Part shown: positions 28,116 to 38,298 of the stretch, piece by piece
Numbering within the stretch: position 1 is the stretch's first letter
How the letters are laid out: every line of letters begins with the position of its first letter
Source: Candidatus Blautia excrementipullorum
Lineage (GTDB): Bacteria > Bacillota > Clostridia > Lachnospirales > Lachnospiraceae
DNA: 64,000 nucleotides
Direction: 5' to 3'
NCBI GenBank assembly: GCA_019118645.1
Contig: DWYN01000058.1
Location: 18,392 to 82,391, forward strand
Translations under genes and position numbers: made by a program
The notes under the pieces: generated by a model
Database searches by the model: none
What the model was told of the DNA's origin: nothing
Seen by the model: only the letters and a program-made list of their open reading frames with translations

Positions 28116-29018
28116 ATGAAAAAAATATTAGTAATCGGATCTACTGTAGTAGATATCATTGTGGAACTTATGGAACGTCTTCCCAGAACCGGAGAGGATG
28201 TCCATGTACGCCGTCAGCAGATGTCTCTCGGCGGCTGTGCTTATAATGTATCAGATTCTGTCCGCCATTTCCAGGTTCCCTACATTCTTTTTTCTCCCGT
28301 AGGCACAGGAATCTATGGATACTATGTGCGGGAAGAACTGAAAAAGCGCGGCATTTCCTCTCCCATTCCGTCTCCGAATCTGGATAATGGCTGCTGCTAC
28401 TGTTTTGTGGAGAGCAGCGGAGAAAGAACCTTTGTCTCCTATCACGGCGCCGAATATCTGTTTCGCCGGGAATGGTTCGACCTTATAGATACAGAAGAAA
28501 TCGATTCTGTATATATCTGCGGTCTGGAAATTGAGGAGACAACCGGCAGTGTGATCGTTGAATTTCTGGAAAAAAATCCCCAGTTAAAAATCTTTTTTGC
28601 CCCCGGTCCAAGACTGACGGTTATTGATCCGGAGCTGGTTCAGCGTATTTACAGGCTGTCCCCTATTCTGCATCTGAATGAGAATGAGGCGCTGGAAGTC
28701 ACTGGTGCATCCTCACTTTCTGAGGCAGCCCTCTGTCTTTATGAAAAAACGCAGAATGCCGTAATCATCACCCTCGGCGAAAGGGGATGCTATTATTACG
28801 ACGGGAGCAAAGAGGAAATCATTCCTGCTGTAAAAAGCCGCCAGATTGATACCATAGGCGCCGGAGATTCCCATATCGGTTCCGTTATCGCCTGTCTGAA
28901 ACTTGGCCAGCCGCTTCCGGCAGCTATTGCAAACGCAAATAAGGTGGCCGCCGCGGTTGTGGAAAATTCCTCCGCCATTCTTCCTGATGAAGAATTCGCC
29001 AAACTGCGTTTCGTCTGA
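28116..29018 (+). CDS. PfkB family carbohydrate/nucleoside kinase
   Basis: KKILVIGSTVVDIIVELMERLPRTGEDVHV, IDTIGAGDSHIGSVIACL. Confidence 0.9.
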   Translation: MKKILVIGSTVVDIIVELMERLPRTGEDVHVRRQQMSLGGCAYNVSDSVRHFQVPYILFSPVGTGIYGYYVREELKKRGISSPIPSPNLDNGCCYCFVESSGERTFVSYHGAEYLFRREWFDLIDTEEIDSVYICGLEIEETTGSVIVEFLEKNPQLKIFFAPGPRLTVIDPELVQRIYRLSPILHLNENEALEVTGASSLSEAALCLYEKTQNAVIITLGERGCYYYDGSKEEIIPAVKSRQIDTIGAGDSHIGSVIACLKLGQPLPAAIANANKVAAAVVENSSAILPDEEFAKLRFV

Positions 29019-29035
29019 AATTCTATTTGAGTAGA

Positions 29036-29067
29036 GAACAGCTTCGATTTTCACGAAGCTGTTTTTT
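29036..29067 (+). terminator. Rho-independent terminator
   Basis: GAACAGCTTCGATTTTCACGAAGCTGTTTTTT. Confidence 0.85.
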
Positions 29068-29104
29068 CTGCCCGGGAAATTTCCGCTCTGTCCGTCCCGG
29101 TTTT

Positions 29105-30061
29105 CTATTTTCTTTTTGCGTCCAGCATACGGACTGCCTCCAGGAGATATTCCTGGAATTTTGATCCGTCCGCATCCATCAGAACAGTCACGGTAAGTCC
29201 CTCCTCAGGAACCGTCCCGCGCATATCGCAGAGCGTATTGCCCCTCATGGGGCCGTCCGAACAGTCCACGGATACTGGCATTTTTACCCCATTGTATATT
29301 TCCGGATGCATCAGATACATAAAGGTAACCGCATCGTGGATGCAGGCGGCATCTTTTTCCTTATATGCCGGGCTTTTCAGATAAAACTGAACCATTCCTC
29401 CAACAGCAGCGGCAATTTTTCCGCCATGCTCCACAAGATCCGCGGCGTTTTCTCTGTTCACGCCGCACAGATGCGTGGCGTCCAGCCCGCACATCACAAT
29501 CGGAAGGCCGCTTCTGAATACAATCGCCGCAGCCTCCGGATCCTCATAAATATTGAATTCACTGGCCGCAGTTACGTTTCCTCCAACTGCCGCTCCTCCC
29601 ATCAGGACAATCTCCTCTACCTGATCCTTTATCTCCGGAAAAAGGTCAAACATCAGCGCTATATTGGTAAGGGGTCCGGTGGGAACCAGAGTAATTTTCT
29701 CTCCCTCCGGAAGTTCATCAAAAATTTTTTTCATAAACAGAACCGCATGTTCCGGCACTGTTTTTCTGTCCGTCTCCGGAATCTCGATATCTCCGATTCC
29801 GTTTTTCCCGTGAATATCTGAAGCAGTCACCGGAGGACGCATGATGGGGGTGCCGGCTCCCTTTGCCACTGGTATATCCAGGCCATAAAAATCCACCAGC
29901 CGGAGAGCGTTCTCCGTTACTTTTTCAATGGTCTGGTTGCCGGCAACCGTAGTAATGCCCACAATATCAAAAGCCTCCGGATGCGCGGCCGCCAGACAGA
30001 GAGCCACCGCGTCGTCAATTCCCGGATCACAGTCCATTATAATTTTTCTTTTACTTGCCAC
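29105..30061 (-). CDS. Nucleoside hydrolase (IU-nucleoside hydrolase family)
   Basis: KRKIIMDCDPGIDDAVALCLAAAHP, LVPTGPLTNIALM, EIVLMGGA, EFNIYEDPEAA. Confidence 0.95.
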   Translation of the reverse strand: MASKRKIIMDCDPGIDDAVALCLAAAHPEAFDIVGITTVAGNQTIEKVTENALRLVDFYGLDIPVAKGAGTPIMRPPVTASDIHGKNGIGDIEIPETDRKTVPEHAVLFMKKIFDELPEGEKITLVPTGPLTNIALMFDLFPEIKDQVEEIVLMGGAAVGGNVTAASEFNIYEDPEAAAIVFRSGLPIVMCGLDATHLCGVNRENAADLVEHGGKIAAAVGGMVQFYLKSPAYKEKDAACIHDAVTFMYLMHPEIYNGVKMPVSVDCSDGPMRGNTLCDMRGTVPEEGLTVTVLMDADGSKFQEYLLEAVRMLDAKRK

Positions 30062-30971
30062 TCAACCGCTCCTTCTTTCTCTTCTGGCTGTAATAGTAAA
30101 TGCCAAGACCCACCAGAGTTGTCAGATATGGTACCATCAGAATAATTTCGTACGGCATAACAGATGTCAGCTGCATGATGTTCGCAAGCGCCTGGGCCGC
30201 TCCGAAAAGAAGGGATACTAAAAAGCCGCCTACCGGTGTATTTCCGCCCATGCTGGAAGCAGCAAGCGCAATATAGCCTCGGCCTCCTGCCATATCTTTT
30301 GTAAACATATTCATGTATCCGCCGGACAGGAAGAACCCTCCCATCGCCGCCAGGGCGCCGCTTATTATCAGCGCGATATACTGTACTTTTCTGGAACTGA
30401 TTCCTACGGATTCCGCTGCGTTTTTATTTTCTCCGACCGCCCGGATAGACAGACCCATTGGCGTCTTATACAGAAACAGATGCATTACGATCACCGCCAG
30501 CAGGGCCAGCCAGGTCAGGGCATTCTGTCCGGAAAGAACTTCTCCGATAAACGGAATCTTATCAATCAGAGGGATTGTTACTGTCGGCGTGGCAAAACTT
30601 CTGATAGAGGACGATACTCCTCGGTCTCCGGAAAAATACAGCATAATAAGTACCGTTCCTCCTGTGGCCGCCAGGTTTATGGCAATCGCCGCCAGAATTT
30701 CGTCTGTTTTCAGGTTCAGAATAAAAAATGCAAGCACAAGGCCGATGAGACCTCCGATAACCACAGTGATAATCAGGCCCAGCCACGCACTTTGTGTCAG
30801 AGAGGAAAAGATTACTCCAAACAGTGCGGAAAAAAGCAGAATTCCCTCAAGGGCCATATTTGTAATGCCTGATTTCGCCGCAATTCCGGCTGCCAGAGTT
30901 GCGAACAGGATCGGTGTCGCAGATCTTAAAATTGCGCTGAAAAAATCAGGGGATAAAATCGCGCTCCACAT
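30051..30971 (-). CDS. ABC transporter permease (BMP/nucleoside type, NupQ-like)
   Basis: ATLAAGIAAKSGITNMALEGILLFSALFG; GLSIRAVGENKNAAESVGIS. Confidence 0.9.
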   Translation of the reverse strand: MWSAILSPDFFSAILRSATPILFATLAAGIAAKSGITNMALEGILLFSALFGVIFSSLTQSAWLGLIITVVIGGLIGLVLAFFILNLKTDEILAAIAINLAATGGTVLIMLYFSGDRGVSSSIRSFATPTVTIPLIDKIPFIGEVLSGQNALTWLALLAVIVMHLFLYKTPMGLSIRAVGENKNAAESVGISSRKVQYIALIISGALAAMGGFFLSGGYMNMFTKDMAGGRGYIALAASSMGGNTPVGGFLVSLLFGAAQALANIMQLTSVMPYEIILMVPYLTTLVGLGIYYYSQKRKKERLSGK

Positions 30972-30973
30972 AC

Positions 30974-32038
30974 TTATGCCACCTCCTCCTCTTTAAGTGC
31001 GGCTTTCGCCTCTTTTGCAATCATCTTATGCTTATATCTGCTCAGGAACTGCTCCGCGACAACCAGCATAATGATAATGCCCTGTGTAATCTGAACAATT
31101 TCCAGAGTAACATCTGTCCTTCTGGACATGATGGAAGCTCCTGTCCTCAGATAAGCCAGGAAGAAAGCTGCAAAAGGTGTATACAGCGGATTATTCTTAG
31201 CCAGGGTACAGATAACGATGGCGTCCCAGCCATATCCCAGCAGCGCTGTCCAGGTAAAGCGCTGATAAATGGGGCTCAGCATTTCCACACCGCCGCCGAG
31301 ACCTGCTATGAAACCGCCGACAAGCTGTGAAACCAGAATAACTTTCACAATATTAATGCCTGAATACTTCGCAAACTCTCCGTTTTCACCTGTAAGACGC
31401 AGTTCATAGCCGATTTTTGTTCTGTACAGGAAAATATAGCCCAGAACTGCAACCAGGATGGCAATGACAAATCCAAGATGCACGCGGGTGCCGTCGATTA
31501 AGACCGGAAGCTTTGACGCATCGGAAAGAACATAGGAAGCCGCGCTGGCTTTCGGGTCTCCGATAACATTGTTCAGCATATAGTTTCCGAAGTACAGAGC
31601 AAGATAGTTAATCATCAGCGAGGAAACCAGTTCCGGAGCTGATGTGGTTATTTTCATGATCGCAGGAATTGCTGTAAAAATCGCGCCCACAATACCCGCA
31701 CAGACCATAGCGCAGATCGGCGACATGAATCTTGTCGTCATATTAATCGCTACGCAGGTGGCGATCAGGCCGCCCACATGGAACGCTCCCTCACTTGCCA
31801 GGTTAATCTGGTTCGCGGAAAACATAATACATACGCCGGTTCCTGTAAAAATAAGGGGAACCATGGACTCCAGTACATTGCCGAAATTACGTTTACTGGA
31901 CAATGGGCCTGTCAGAAGCTGCTTGATAGCCTCCACAGGCTGTTCGCTTACAAAAAAGATAATAACAAATGAGATTGCAAGTGCGACCAGTACGGCAAAC
32001 ACCGTCCGAATAACTTCAAATTTTTTTGCACTACTCAT
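30974..32038 (-). CDS. ABC transporter permease (BMP/nucleoside type, NupP-like)
   Basis: FTGTGVCIMFSANQINLASEGAFHVGGL; GYELRLTGENGEFAKYSGINIVK. Confidence 0.9.
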   Translation of the reverse strand: MSSAKKFEVIRTVFAVLVALAISFVIIFFVSEQPVEAIKQLLTGPLSSKRNFGNVLESMVPLIFTGTGVCIMFSANQINLASEGAFHVGGLIATCVAINMTTRFMSPICAMVCAGIVGAIFTAIPAIMKITTSAPELVSSLMINYLALYFGNYMLNNVIGDPKASAASYVLSDASKLPVLIDGTRVHLGFVIAILVAVLGYIFLYRTKIGYELRLTGENGEFAKYSGINIVKVILVSQLVGGFIAGLGGGVEMLSPIYQRFTWTALLGYGWDAIVICTLAKNNPLYTPFAAFFLAYLRTGASIMSRRTDVTLEIVQITQGIIIMLVVAEQFLSRYKHKMIAKEAKAALKEEEVA

Positions 32039-33584
32039 ACATTACGCCCTCCAATACATCGTCCTGCTTGATGCCCAGCATATGCTGGCCAAGCTCGTCC
32101 TCCGTTACCTTCTCCACATCGGTAAAGAATCCGGCAAATTTTCCTTTATACATAACTGCCAGACGGTCACTGAGGGAGAAAATCTCCGTTAAGTCGGCTG
32201 AAATCAGCAGCACCGCGCATCCGGCATCGCGGAATTCCAGAAGTCTCTTTCGGATAAAGGCAGCCGCGCCTACGTCGATTCCCCGGGTAGGCTGGTTCGC
32301 GATAATCAGATCCGGTCCGGTGGAAAACTCTCTGGCCACGATTACCTTCTGAATATTTCCTCCGGAAAGCATTCCCACGTTCTGCTTTCTGTTTTTGCAC
32401 TTTATCATATATTCCTTAATCAGTTCATCGCTTCTGTTTTCTATGGCTTTCCGCTTCATGAAAAAACGTCCGGAATATTTGGAATCACGATACTGGTTGG
32501 AGAACAGATTTTCCTGTATGCTTAAAGTGCCTGCACATCCGGAGGACATGCGGTCCTCAGGAATGTTTGCGAGCTTCATATCGCGGATATCCGCTATAGA
32601 AGAATTCGCAATATCCTGGCCTTTAATCTGAATCTCGCCTTTATAGCGCTTATTCAGTCCTGTCAGCGTGTCCACAAGTTCCGTCTGACCATTTCCCTCT
32701 ACACCTGCAATACCGAGGATTTCTCCGCCCTTCAGGTCAAAGGAAAGATTGTCCACCTTCAGGACGCCCTGAGAGTTATGTACCGTCAGATTTCTCACTT
32801 TCAGGAAAACATTGTCTGTAAGCTTCTGTTCTTTTTTATCAAACGTCAGAGAAATCTCTCTGCCCACCATCAGCCTCGACATTTCCTGGGTGGAAATATC
32901 CGCCACCTCATAGGTTCCCATGCTTCGTCCGTTTCTCATAATCGTAGCCCGGTTGCAGATCTGCTTGATCTCATCCAGCTTATGAGAAATAAAAATAATC
33001 GTATGGCCCTTTTCACGAAGCTTTATCAGCTGGGCAAAAAGCTCTTCCGTTTCCTGGGGAGTCAGAACAGCCGTAGGCTCATCAAGAATCAGAATTTCCG
33101 CTCCTCTGTAAAGAGCTTTCAGAATCTCTACTTTCTGCTTGATTCCGACTGGAATCTCCTCCACCTTCTGGCGGACGTCAATATCGAAATTATATTCTTT
33201 TGCAATATTTTCCGCCGCCTCCAGAGCTTTGTCCATGTCAATAAACAGGCCTTTTTTCGGAGCAACTCCCAGAATAATATTTTCCGCCACCGTCAAAGAC
33301 GGTACCAGCATAAAATGCTGATGCACCATACCGATCCCCTTGCTGATGGCATCCTGCGGCGATTTGATCACTGTCTTTTTTCCATTAAGCAGTATCTCTC
33401 CCTGATCTGGGGATTCAATTCCAAAAAGCACTTTCATCAATGTACTTTTTCCTGCTCCGTTTTCTCCCAGCAGAGCATGAATCTCACCTTTTCGGAGCTC
33501 TAAGGATACATCTTCGTTTGCCACCACACCATTTCCATAAATTTTCATGATGTGATTCATCTGTAATACAATCTGATTATCCAA
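32031..33584 (-). CDS. ABC transporter ATP-binding protein, two ABC domains (NupO/YufO-like)
   Basis: ALLGENGAGKSTLMKVLFG, LDEPTAVLTPQE, second domain with MLSGGNIQKVIVAREFS. Confidence 0.94.
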   Translation of the reverse strand: MDNQIVLQMNHIMKIYGNGVVANEDVSLELRKGEIHALLGENGAGKSTLMKVLFGIESPDQGEILLNGKKTVIKSPQDAISKGIGMVHQHFMLVPSLTVAENIILGVAPKKGLFIDMDKALEAAENIAKEYNFDIDVRQKVEEIPVGIKQKVEILKALYRGAEILILDEPTAVLTPQETEELFAQLIKLREKGHTIIFISHKLDEIKQICNRATIMRNGRSMGTYEVADISTQEMSRLMVGREISLTFDKKEQKLTDNVFLKVRNLTVHNSQGVLKVDNLSFDLKGGEILGIAGVEGNGQTELVDTLTGLNKRYKGEIQIKGQDIANSSIADIRDMKLANIPEDRMSSGCAGTLSIQENLFSNQYRDSKYSGRFFMKRKAIENRSDELIKEYMIKCKNRKQNVGMLSGGNIQKVIVAREFSTGPDLIIANQPTRGIDVGAAAFIRKRLLEFRDAGCAVLLISADLTEIFSLSDRLAVMYKGKFAGFFTDVEKVTEDELGQHMLGIKQDDVLEGVMYE

Positions 33585-33663
33585 ATCTGCTCACCTCTTC
33601 TTTTCTGATTTTGAGAATAAATTTTTAATAAAATTTTATTCTTTGTTTATATAATTCATAAAA

Positions 33664-33702
33664 AAATTCCAGCCCCGGCCAAATACCCGGGGCTGGATTA
33701 CA
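33664..33702 (-). terminator. Intercistronic hairpin with U-tract between BMP gene and ATPase gene
   Basis: Minus: CCAGCCCCGGGTATTTGGCCGGGGCTGGAATTTTTTT. Confidence 0.8.
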
Positions 33703-33723
33703 GGGCCCAGGCCCGCATCAAGC

Positions 33724-34854
33724 TTATCCTACCTGTACAGAATCGATAAGCGCCTGAATCTCATCTTCACTCATTGCATTTTCACCGAGAGCAGACTGAA
33801 CTTCAATCTCTCCGTTTGTGATCTGTTCCTGCATCTCGTCAATCTGAGTACGGATATCTTCAGGAACAACTTCTTCATAATGGGCATCCTTTACCAGCTC
33901 TACGCCGCCTTCAGCAAATCCCATGTACTCCAGTGTGCCATAGGGAAGTTCGCCTTCCATATCCAGTTTAATCGCACGAATCAGAGAGTTTCCTACATTC
34001 TTAATTGCAGATGTGGGGATGTTTGCTGCATAGTCCGGCAGAAGGGCCGCCTGGTCAGAGTCAACGCCGAATGCGTATCTTCCGGAGTCAACTGCCGCTT
34101 CAATCTGTCCGAGACCGGCGCTTCCCGCAACATTGAATCCGATATCAGCGCCGTTCTGATACTGGGTAAGGGCCATATCTTTTCCTGCCGCGGAATCATA
34201 GAAGTTGCCCACATAAGCCAGGGCCACCTGAATATCCGGGTTTACAGCCTGTGCTCCCTGAATATAGCCTACCAGGAAGTCTTTGATAACAGAGTTTTCC
34301 ATTCCTCCCAGGAATCCGATGATGCTGTTGGAAGGATCAACCATCTCAAGAGAATCGTCTGTAGTCATAAGGGCTGCCATAGCGCCTACCAGATAAGAAA
34401 CCTCGTTCTGTTTGTACATAACATTGTACACATTTTCTTCTCCGCCTGCACTGTAGTCAAATGCCTCATCAAAATAGATGAACTTCTGATCCGGATAATC
34501 ATTTGCCGCATTTGTAAGCGCCGCCAGCATCTGGAAAGTTCCGCAGATGATTACATCGTAAGAGCCGTCATCGCAGTAGTCATACAGCGTAGGCTCCCAT
34601 TTTGCTTCGTCCGCAGCAGTAGCGCCCATCTGTTCCACCTTAAAGGTAAATACATCCTCGCCCAGCTCTTCCTGTAGAGCTGTGAGACCTGCATTGGCGG
34701 AATCATAGAAAGATTTATCTCCAAGAGTACCGTTCAGAAGGAGGGCGGCTTTATACGGTTCGCCGTCATCCTCTGCCATTACAGGCACTGTAGATACTCC
34801 CAGGGACAAAGCCATCGCCATGGAAAGTGCTGCTGCTAAGAATTTTTTCTTCAT
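33724..34854 (-). CDS. BMP family nucleoside-binding ABC substrate-binding protein
   Basis: Signal peptide, YKAALLLNGTLGDKSFYDSANAGLTALQEE, YDVIICGTFQM, FDEAFDY. Confidence 0.9.
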   Translation of the reverse strand: MKKKFLAAALSMAMALSLGVSTVPVMAEDDGEPYKAALLLNGTLGDKSFYDSANAGLTALQEELGEDVFTFKVEQMGATAADEAKWEPTLYDYCDDGSYDVIICGTFQMLAALTNAANDYPDQKFIYFDEAFDYSAGGEENVYNVMYKQNEVSYLVGAMAALMTTDDSLEMVDPSNSIIGFLGGMENSVIKDFLVGYIQGAQAVNPDIQVALAYVGNFYDSAAGKDMALTQYQNGADIGFNVAGSAGLGQIEAAVDSGRYAFGVDSDQAALLPDYAANIPTSAIKNVGNSLIRAIKLDMEGELPYGTLEYMGFAEGGVELVKDAHYEEVVPEDIRTQIDEMQEQITNGEIEVQSALGENAMSEDEIQALIDSVQVG

Positions 34855-34869
34855 ATTTTTATCCTCCTT

Positions 34870-36270
34870 TTATTTTTCTTGCTCAGCTTTTCTGATGCTT
34901 GTGATAGTTTTCTGAATCAATTCTTCCATAGTGATCCTGCGGAAGCCGCCTCTCATGTAAGTAACCAGCTCTCCGAACGCCGGATGAATCAATTCCCGGG
35001 GAATCGAATCAATTCCCTTTTGTATTGCCAGAACCGGCATAATCATTCCCGCGTTGCAGTCCACATCAATTCCGCACATGGTAATAATGTGAAGCGTTTC
35101 CCGGAAATCGCCGTTTCCGTATATTAATGCAATGATTTCACAGCAGGCATTGGGATATGCATGAATCCAGTTATACCTGTGGTATTTTTCCTCGCAGGCA
35201 TGAAGGGCATCCTGCCAACGTTCATACCGGAGGCAGCAGTCATACGCAAATGAAATCACTGAATAATATTCACTGTCCTTTGGGATCAGGTTGATTGCTT
35301 TTTTTACAATCTCTTTTACATCATCTGTAACAAAAGCCAGAGACGTCATCACCGCATTAAAAACTTCGCCTAAAATCCCGTTGTTGGCATGGGACACTTC
35401 CCCGTCCTTCCAGGCAAGTTCCGCTGCCAGACGCGCGTCTCCCGGAGCCGCCATGCCGCAGACACCCGCCCGCATCTGTGCGCCGATCCATTCATTGAAG
35501 GGATTTCTCCATGTGCCGCTTTCCGGAGGAAAGATGCCGTTTTTAATATTACGGATGGCAAGCTCTTCCGCCGACCAGCCGCAGGGAATCAGCCCCACCC
35601 AGGAAAGCGCGATATCTTCAGAAGTCACCTGGTATCCTTTCTCTGAAAAGGCGTCCAGAAATGCCAGCTCAAAGGTAATATCATCATTGTAGGTATTCGG
35701 CTCTCTGAGATATCCGGTCACATCTCCGAAGGCTTTGACCAGGTTTTCATGAGTATAGCCTTCCACCATCGTGCCCATTGCGCCGCCGATCAGCTGCGCC
35801 AGCCATCCGGCGTGGATTTTTTCTCTGAAAGCCTCCCCGGATGTATCCACCGGGATTTTATCCGGAAAGCGAACTTTCTTTTCATACTCTTCGAAAGAAT
35901 TATAAACTGTATAATCCCAGTAAGAAGAGTTTTCGTCTTTTTCAGCATTCGCAAGCTCTCTGCGCAGCAGCGCGGATGCTTTATGAAGCTTTACGAAGTC
36001 CTTCTGTTCATGGGCGGCAAGTCCCTCTTCCAGATACTGGTATCCTTTTTCGCTTACTTTGTAGCCTCTGTTTTCCAGTGCCTGAACCGCCGCTACCATG
36101 ATTTTTTCCGGCGCTCCGGACCCCGGCACATTGCTGCCCCAGTCCAGCAGCAGGTTCTGGTCATAGAAACCGGATACGTCAATGTTGTCTGTCCAGGTCT
36201 GCTCCTCTTCCGTGCGGACAACTGGAACTGCTTCTGTAAAGACCTTCTGCGCAATTTTCCATGCTTTCAT
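34870..36270 (-). CDS. ADP-ribosylglycohydrolase (DraG) family protein with extra N-terminal region
   Basis: IHAGWLAQLIGGAMGTMVEG, YNDDITFELAFLDAF and GIDVDCNAGMIMPVLAI (paired metal-binding Asp motifs). Confidence 0.82.
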   Translation of the reverse strand: MKAWKIAQKVFTEAVPVVRTEEEQTWTDNIDVSGFYDQNLLLDWGSNVPGSGAPEKIMVAAVQALENRGYKVSEKGYQYLEEGLAAHEQKDFVKLHKASALLRRELANAEKDENSSYWDYTVYNSFEEYEKKVRFPDKIPVDTSGEAFREKIHAGWLAQLIGGAMGTMVEGYTHENLVKAFGDVTGYLREPNTYNDDITFELAFLDAFSEKGYQVTSEDIALSWVGLIPCGWSAEELAIRNIKNGIFPPESGTWRNPFNEWIGAQMRAGVCGMAAPGDARLAAELAWKDGEVSHANNGILGEVFNAVMTSLAFVTDDVKEIVKKAINLIPKDSEYYSVISFAYDCCLRYERWQDALHACEEKYHRYNWIHAYPNACCEIIALIYGNGDFRETLHIITMCGIDVDCNAGMIMPVLAIQKGIDSIPRELIHPAFGELVTYMRGGFRRITMEELIQKTITSIRKAEQEK

Positions 36271-36540
36271 GAACTTTTCTCCTTTTTGTCGCGTTTATAC
36301 CAGCCTTTTGTTCAAATCTTCACAAATACTCTTAAAGTATCAACTCTATTTTATAACATTTTTCAACAAATTACTATACTTTTTAGTAAAATTATGTCAA
36401 ATTATTTTTCCCCATGTTATTGCAATTTTATATAACTTATGTCATACTCACTTATTAGAATTTTGTCACCGGCGAAGTCCCTGGTCGGGATATATCATAC
36501 ATATCCTCTGTCCGGTCCGGAAATCGAAAGGAGACCTTAT

Positions 36541-36963
36541 ATGTACGCATTGTTTACTCTTCTGGCAGGAGCCTGCCAATCCGCCATGGCCAGCCTGAAC
36601 GGTATGCTCACAGATCATATAGGTATGTTCGGAATGAGCTTCTGCGTTCACGCCATCGGAGGAATTCTTCTCATACTGTATATGAAAGCCACTACCCATG
36701 AAAGGCTGAAAATTTCCGGAATGCCCTGGTATCTTTATTCAGCGGGTTTTTTCGGAATTTTCCTCGTGGTAAGCTCCAGCTACTGCATCGGAGTTCTGGG
36801 GGTTTCCTTTATGACCTGCATCTCTGTGACAGGACAGCTTGTTATTTCCGCTGTCATTGATCATTTCGGCTGGTTCGGAGTGCCGAAGATCCCCTTTAAC
36901 CGAAAACGGCTTCCCTGTTTTATCCTGATACTTGCCGGACTGATTATCTTAAATCTTTCCTGA
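36541..36963 (+). CDS. DMT-type small transporter subunit (YdcZ/DUF606-like)
   Basis: MYALFTLLAGACQSAMASLNGMLTDHIGMFGMSFCVHAIGGILLIL; RBS GAAAGGAGA. Confidence 0.8.
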   Translation: MYALFTLLAGACQSAMASLNGMLTDHIGMFGMSFCVHAIGGILLILYMKATTHERLKISGMPWYLYSAGFFGIFLVVSSSYCIGVLGVSFMTCISVTGQLVISAVIDHFGWFGVPKIPFNRKRLPCFILILAGLIILNLS

Positions 36964-36978
36964 CAGAAAGGAGTTCCT

Positions 36979-37434
36979 ATGGCTTTTGTATTAACACTGG
37001 CGTTTTTAAACGGATGCGCCACCGTTATCTCAAAAATGATCAATTACCGCTGTACGAAATATCTGGGAACAAACAACGGTTCTCTGGTAAACTATGTCGT
37101 AGCCTCTGTATTGTCCCTCGTCCTGCTCCTGGTGTTTTCCGGATCATCGGCAGATCTGAATGATTTCCGGCAGACCCCCTGGTGGCTGTATCTGGGCGGA
37201 GCTTTTGGCATTGTCGCTTTTATTATATCTATGATCACACTCTCCCGCCTGAAGGTGATGGAGTCCACCATCCTTCTTCTTGTCGGGCAGCTCACAGCCG
37301 GAATTCTTTTTGACGCCTTTGTCTTCCGGGACATCAGCATCAGGAAAATTTTCGGCATTGTCCTGGTAGCCGCCGGCATTATCTGGGATAACAAAATATC
37401 TTCTGCATCCAGGGAGAAATCGTCCGGGGACTGA
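36979..37434 (+). CDS. Second DMT-type small transporter subunit (YdcZ/DUF606-like)
   Basis: NGCATVISKMINYRCTKYLGTNNGSLVNYVVASVLSLVLLLVF; 15-bp gap to preceding gene. Confidence 0.8.
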   Translation: MAFVLTLAFLNGCATVISKMINYRCTKYLGTNNGSLVNYVVASVLSLVLLLVFSGSSADLNDFRQTPWWLYLGGAFGIVAFIISMITLSRLKVMESTILLLVGQLTAGILFDAFVFRDISIRKIFGIVLVAAGIIWDNKISSASREKSSGD

Positions 37435-37453
37435 TTCCTCCCTGGATTTTTTA
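37409..37453 (+). terminator. Rho-independent terminator
   Basis: CCAGGGAG...CTCCCTGGATTTTTTATT. Confidence 0.7.
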
Positions 37454-38239
37454 TTACTGTTTTCCGCTTCTTTCTCTGTCCTGTGCAATCAGGCGGCGCA
37501 ATGCTCCCACGCCTACACGCACAGCCATATCTGTATCATGTATCTGCGGATTATCCATGCCCCGCTTTGCTCTTTCCTGATTTCCTACTGCCAGAAAAGC
37601 GGAACCGCAGCGTACTCTCAAATAGCTTGCCACAGTAAACAGGGCAGCGGACTCCATTTCTGAAGCCAGGCATCCCAGTCTCATCCATGCTTCCCATTTA
37701 TTTTCCAGCTCATAATTTACCGGCTTTGTCTCCGGTGAATGCTGTCCATAGAAAGAATCCTTGCACTGCACAACGCCGGTATGGAAAGTGACTCCCAGGT
37801 CAGAAGCAGATCCCACAAGTGCATTTACAACGTCAAGATCTGCCACCGCCGGAAATTCAATAGGGGCGTATTCCCTGCTTGTGCCCTCCATACGAATGGC
37901 CCCGGTAGCTACAATAATATCGCCGCCTTTTACAGACAGATCCATACCTCCGCAGGTTCCCACTCTGACAAAGGTATCGGCCCCGCACTGCACCAGTTCT
38001 TCCATGGCAATGGAAGCGGAAGGGCCTCCTATGCCGGTGGATGTGACGCTGACCTTTTCCCCGTCAAGATATCCTGTATAAGTGATAAATTCCCTGTTGT
38101 CCGCTATCATCACGGGATCATCAAAATACTTTGCTATGGAAGCGCAGCGCTTGGGATCACCGGGCAGAATTACATATTTTCCGACTTCCCCCTCAGCCAC
38201 CTTAATGTGATACGCTCTTCCGTCATTCGAATAAACCAT
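37454..38239 (-). CDS. Nucleoside phosphorylase (uridine phosphorylase-like)
   Basis: [67 protein letters not shown]. Confidence 0.9.
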   Translation of the reverse strand: MVYSNDGRAYHIKVAEGEVGKYVILPGDPKRCASIAKYFDDPVMIADNREFITYTGYLDGEKVSVTSTGIGGPSASIAMEELVQCGADTFVRVGTCGGMDLSVKGGDIIVATGAIRMEGTSREYAPIEFPAVADLDVVNALVGSASDLGVTFHTGVVQCKDSFYGQHSPETKPVNYELENKWEAWMRLGCLASEMESAALFTVASYLRVRCGSAFLAVGNQERAKRGMDNPQIHDTDMAVRVGVGALRRLIAQDRERSGKQ

Positions 38240-38298
38240 TCCGTACTCTCCTTTTCTACTTTTTTATTTTTTTTGCAGAAGTCCTCTCCTGCTTCAGA

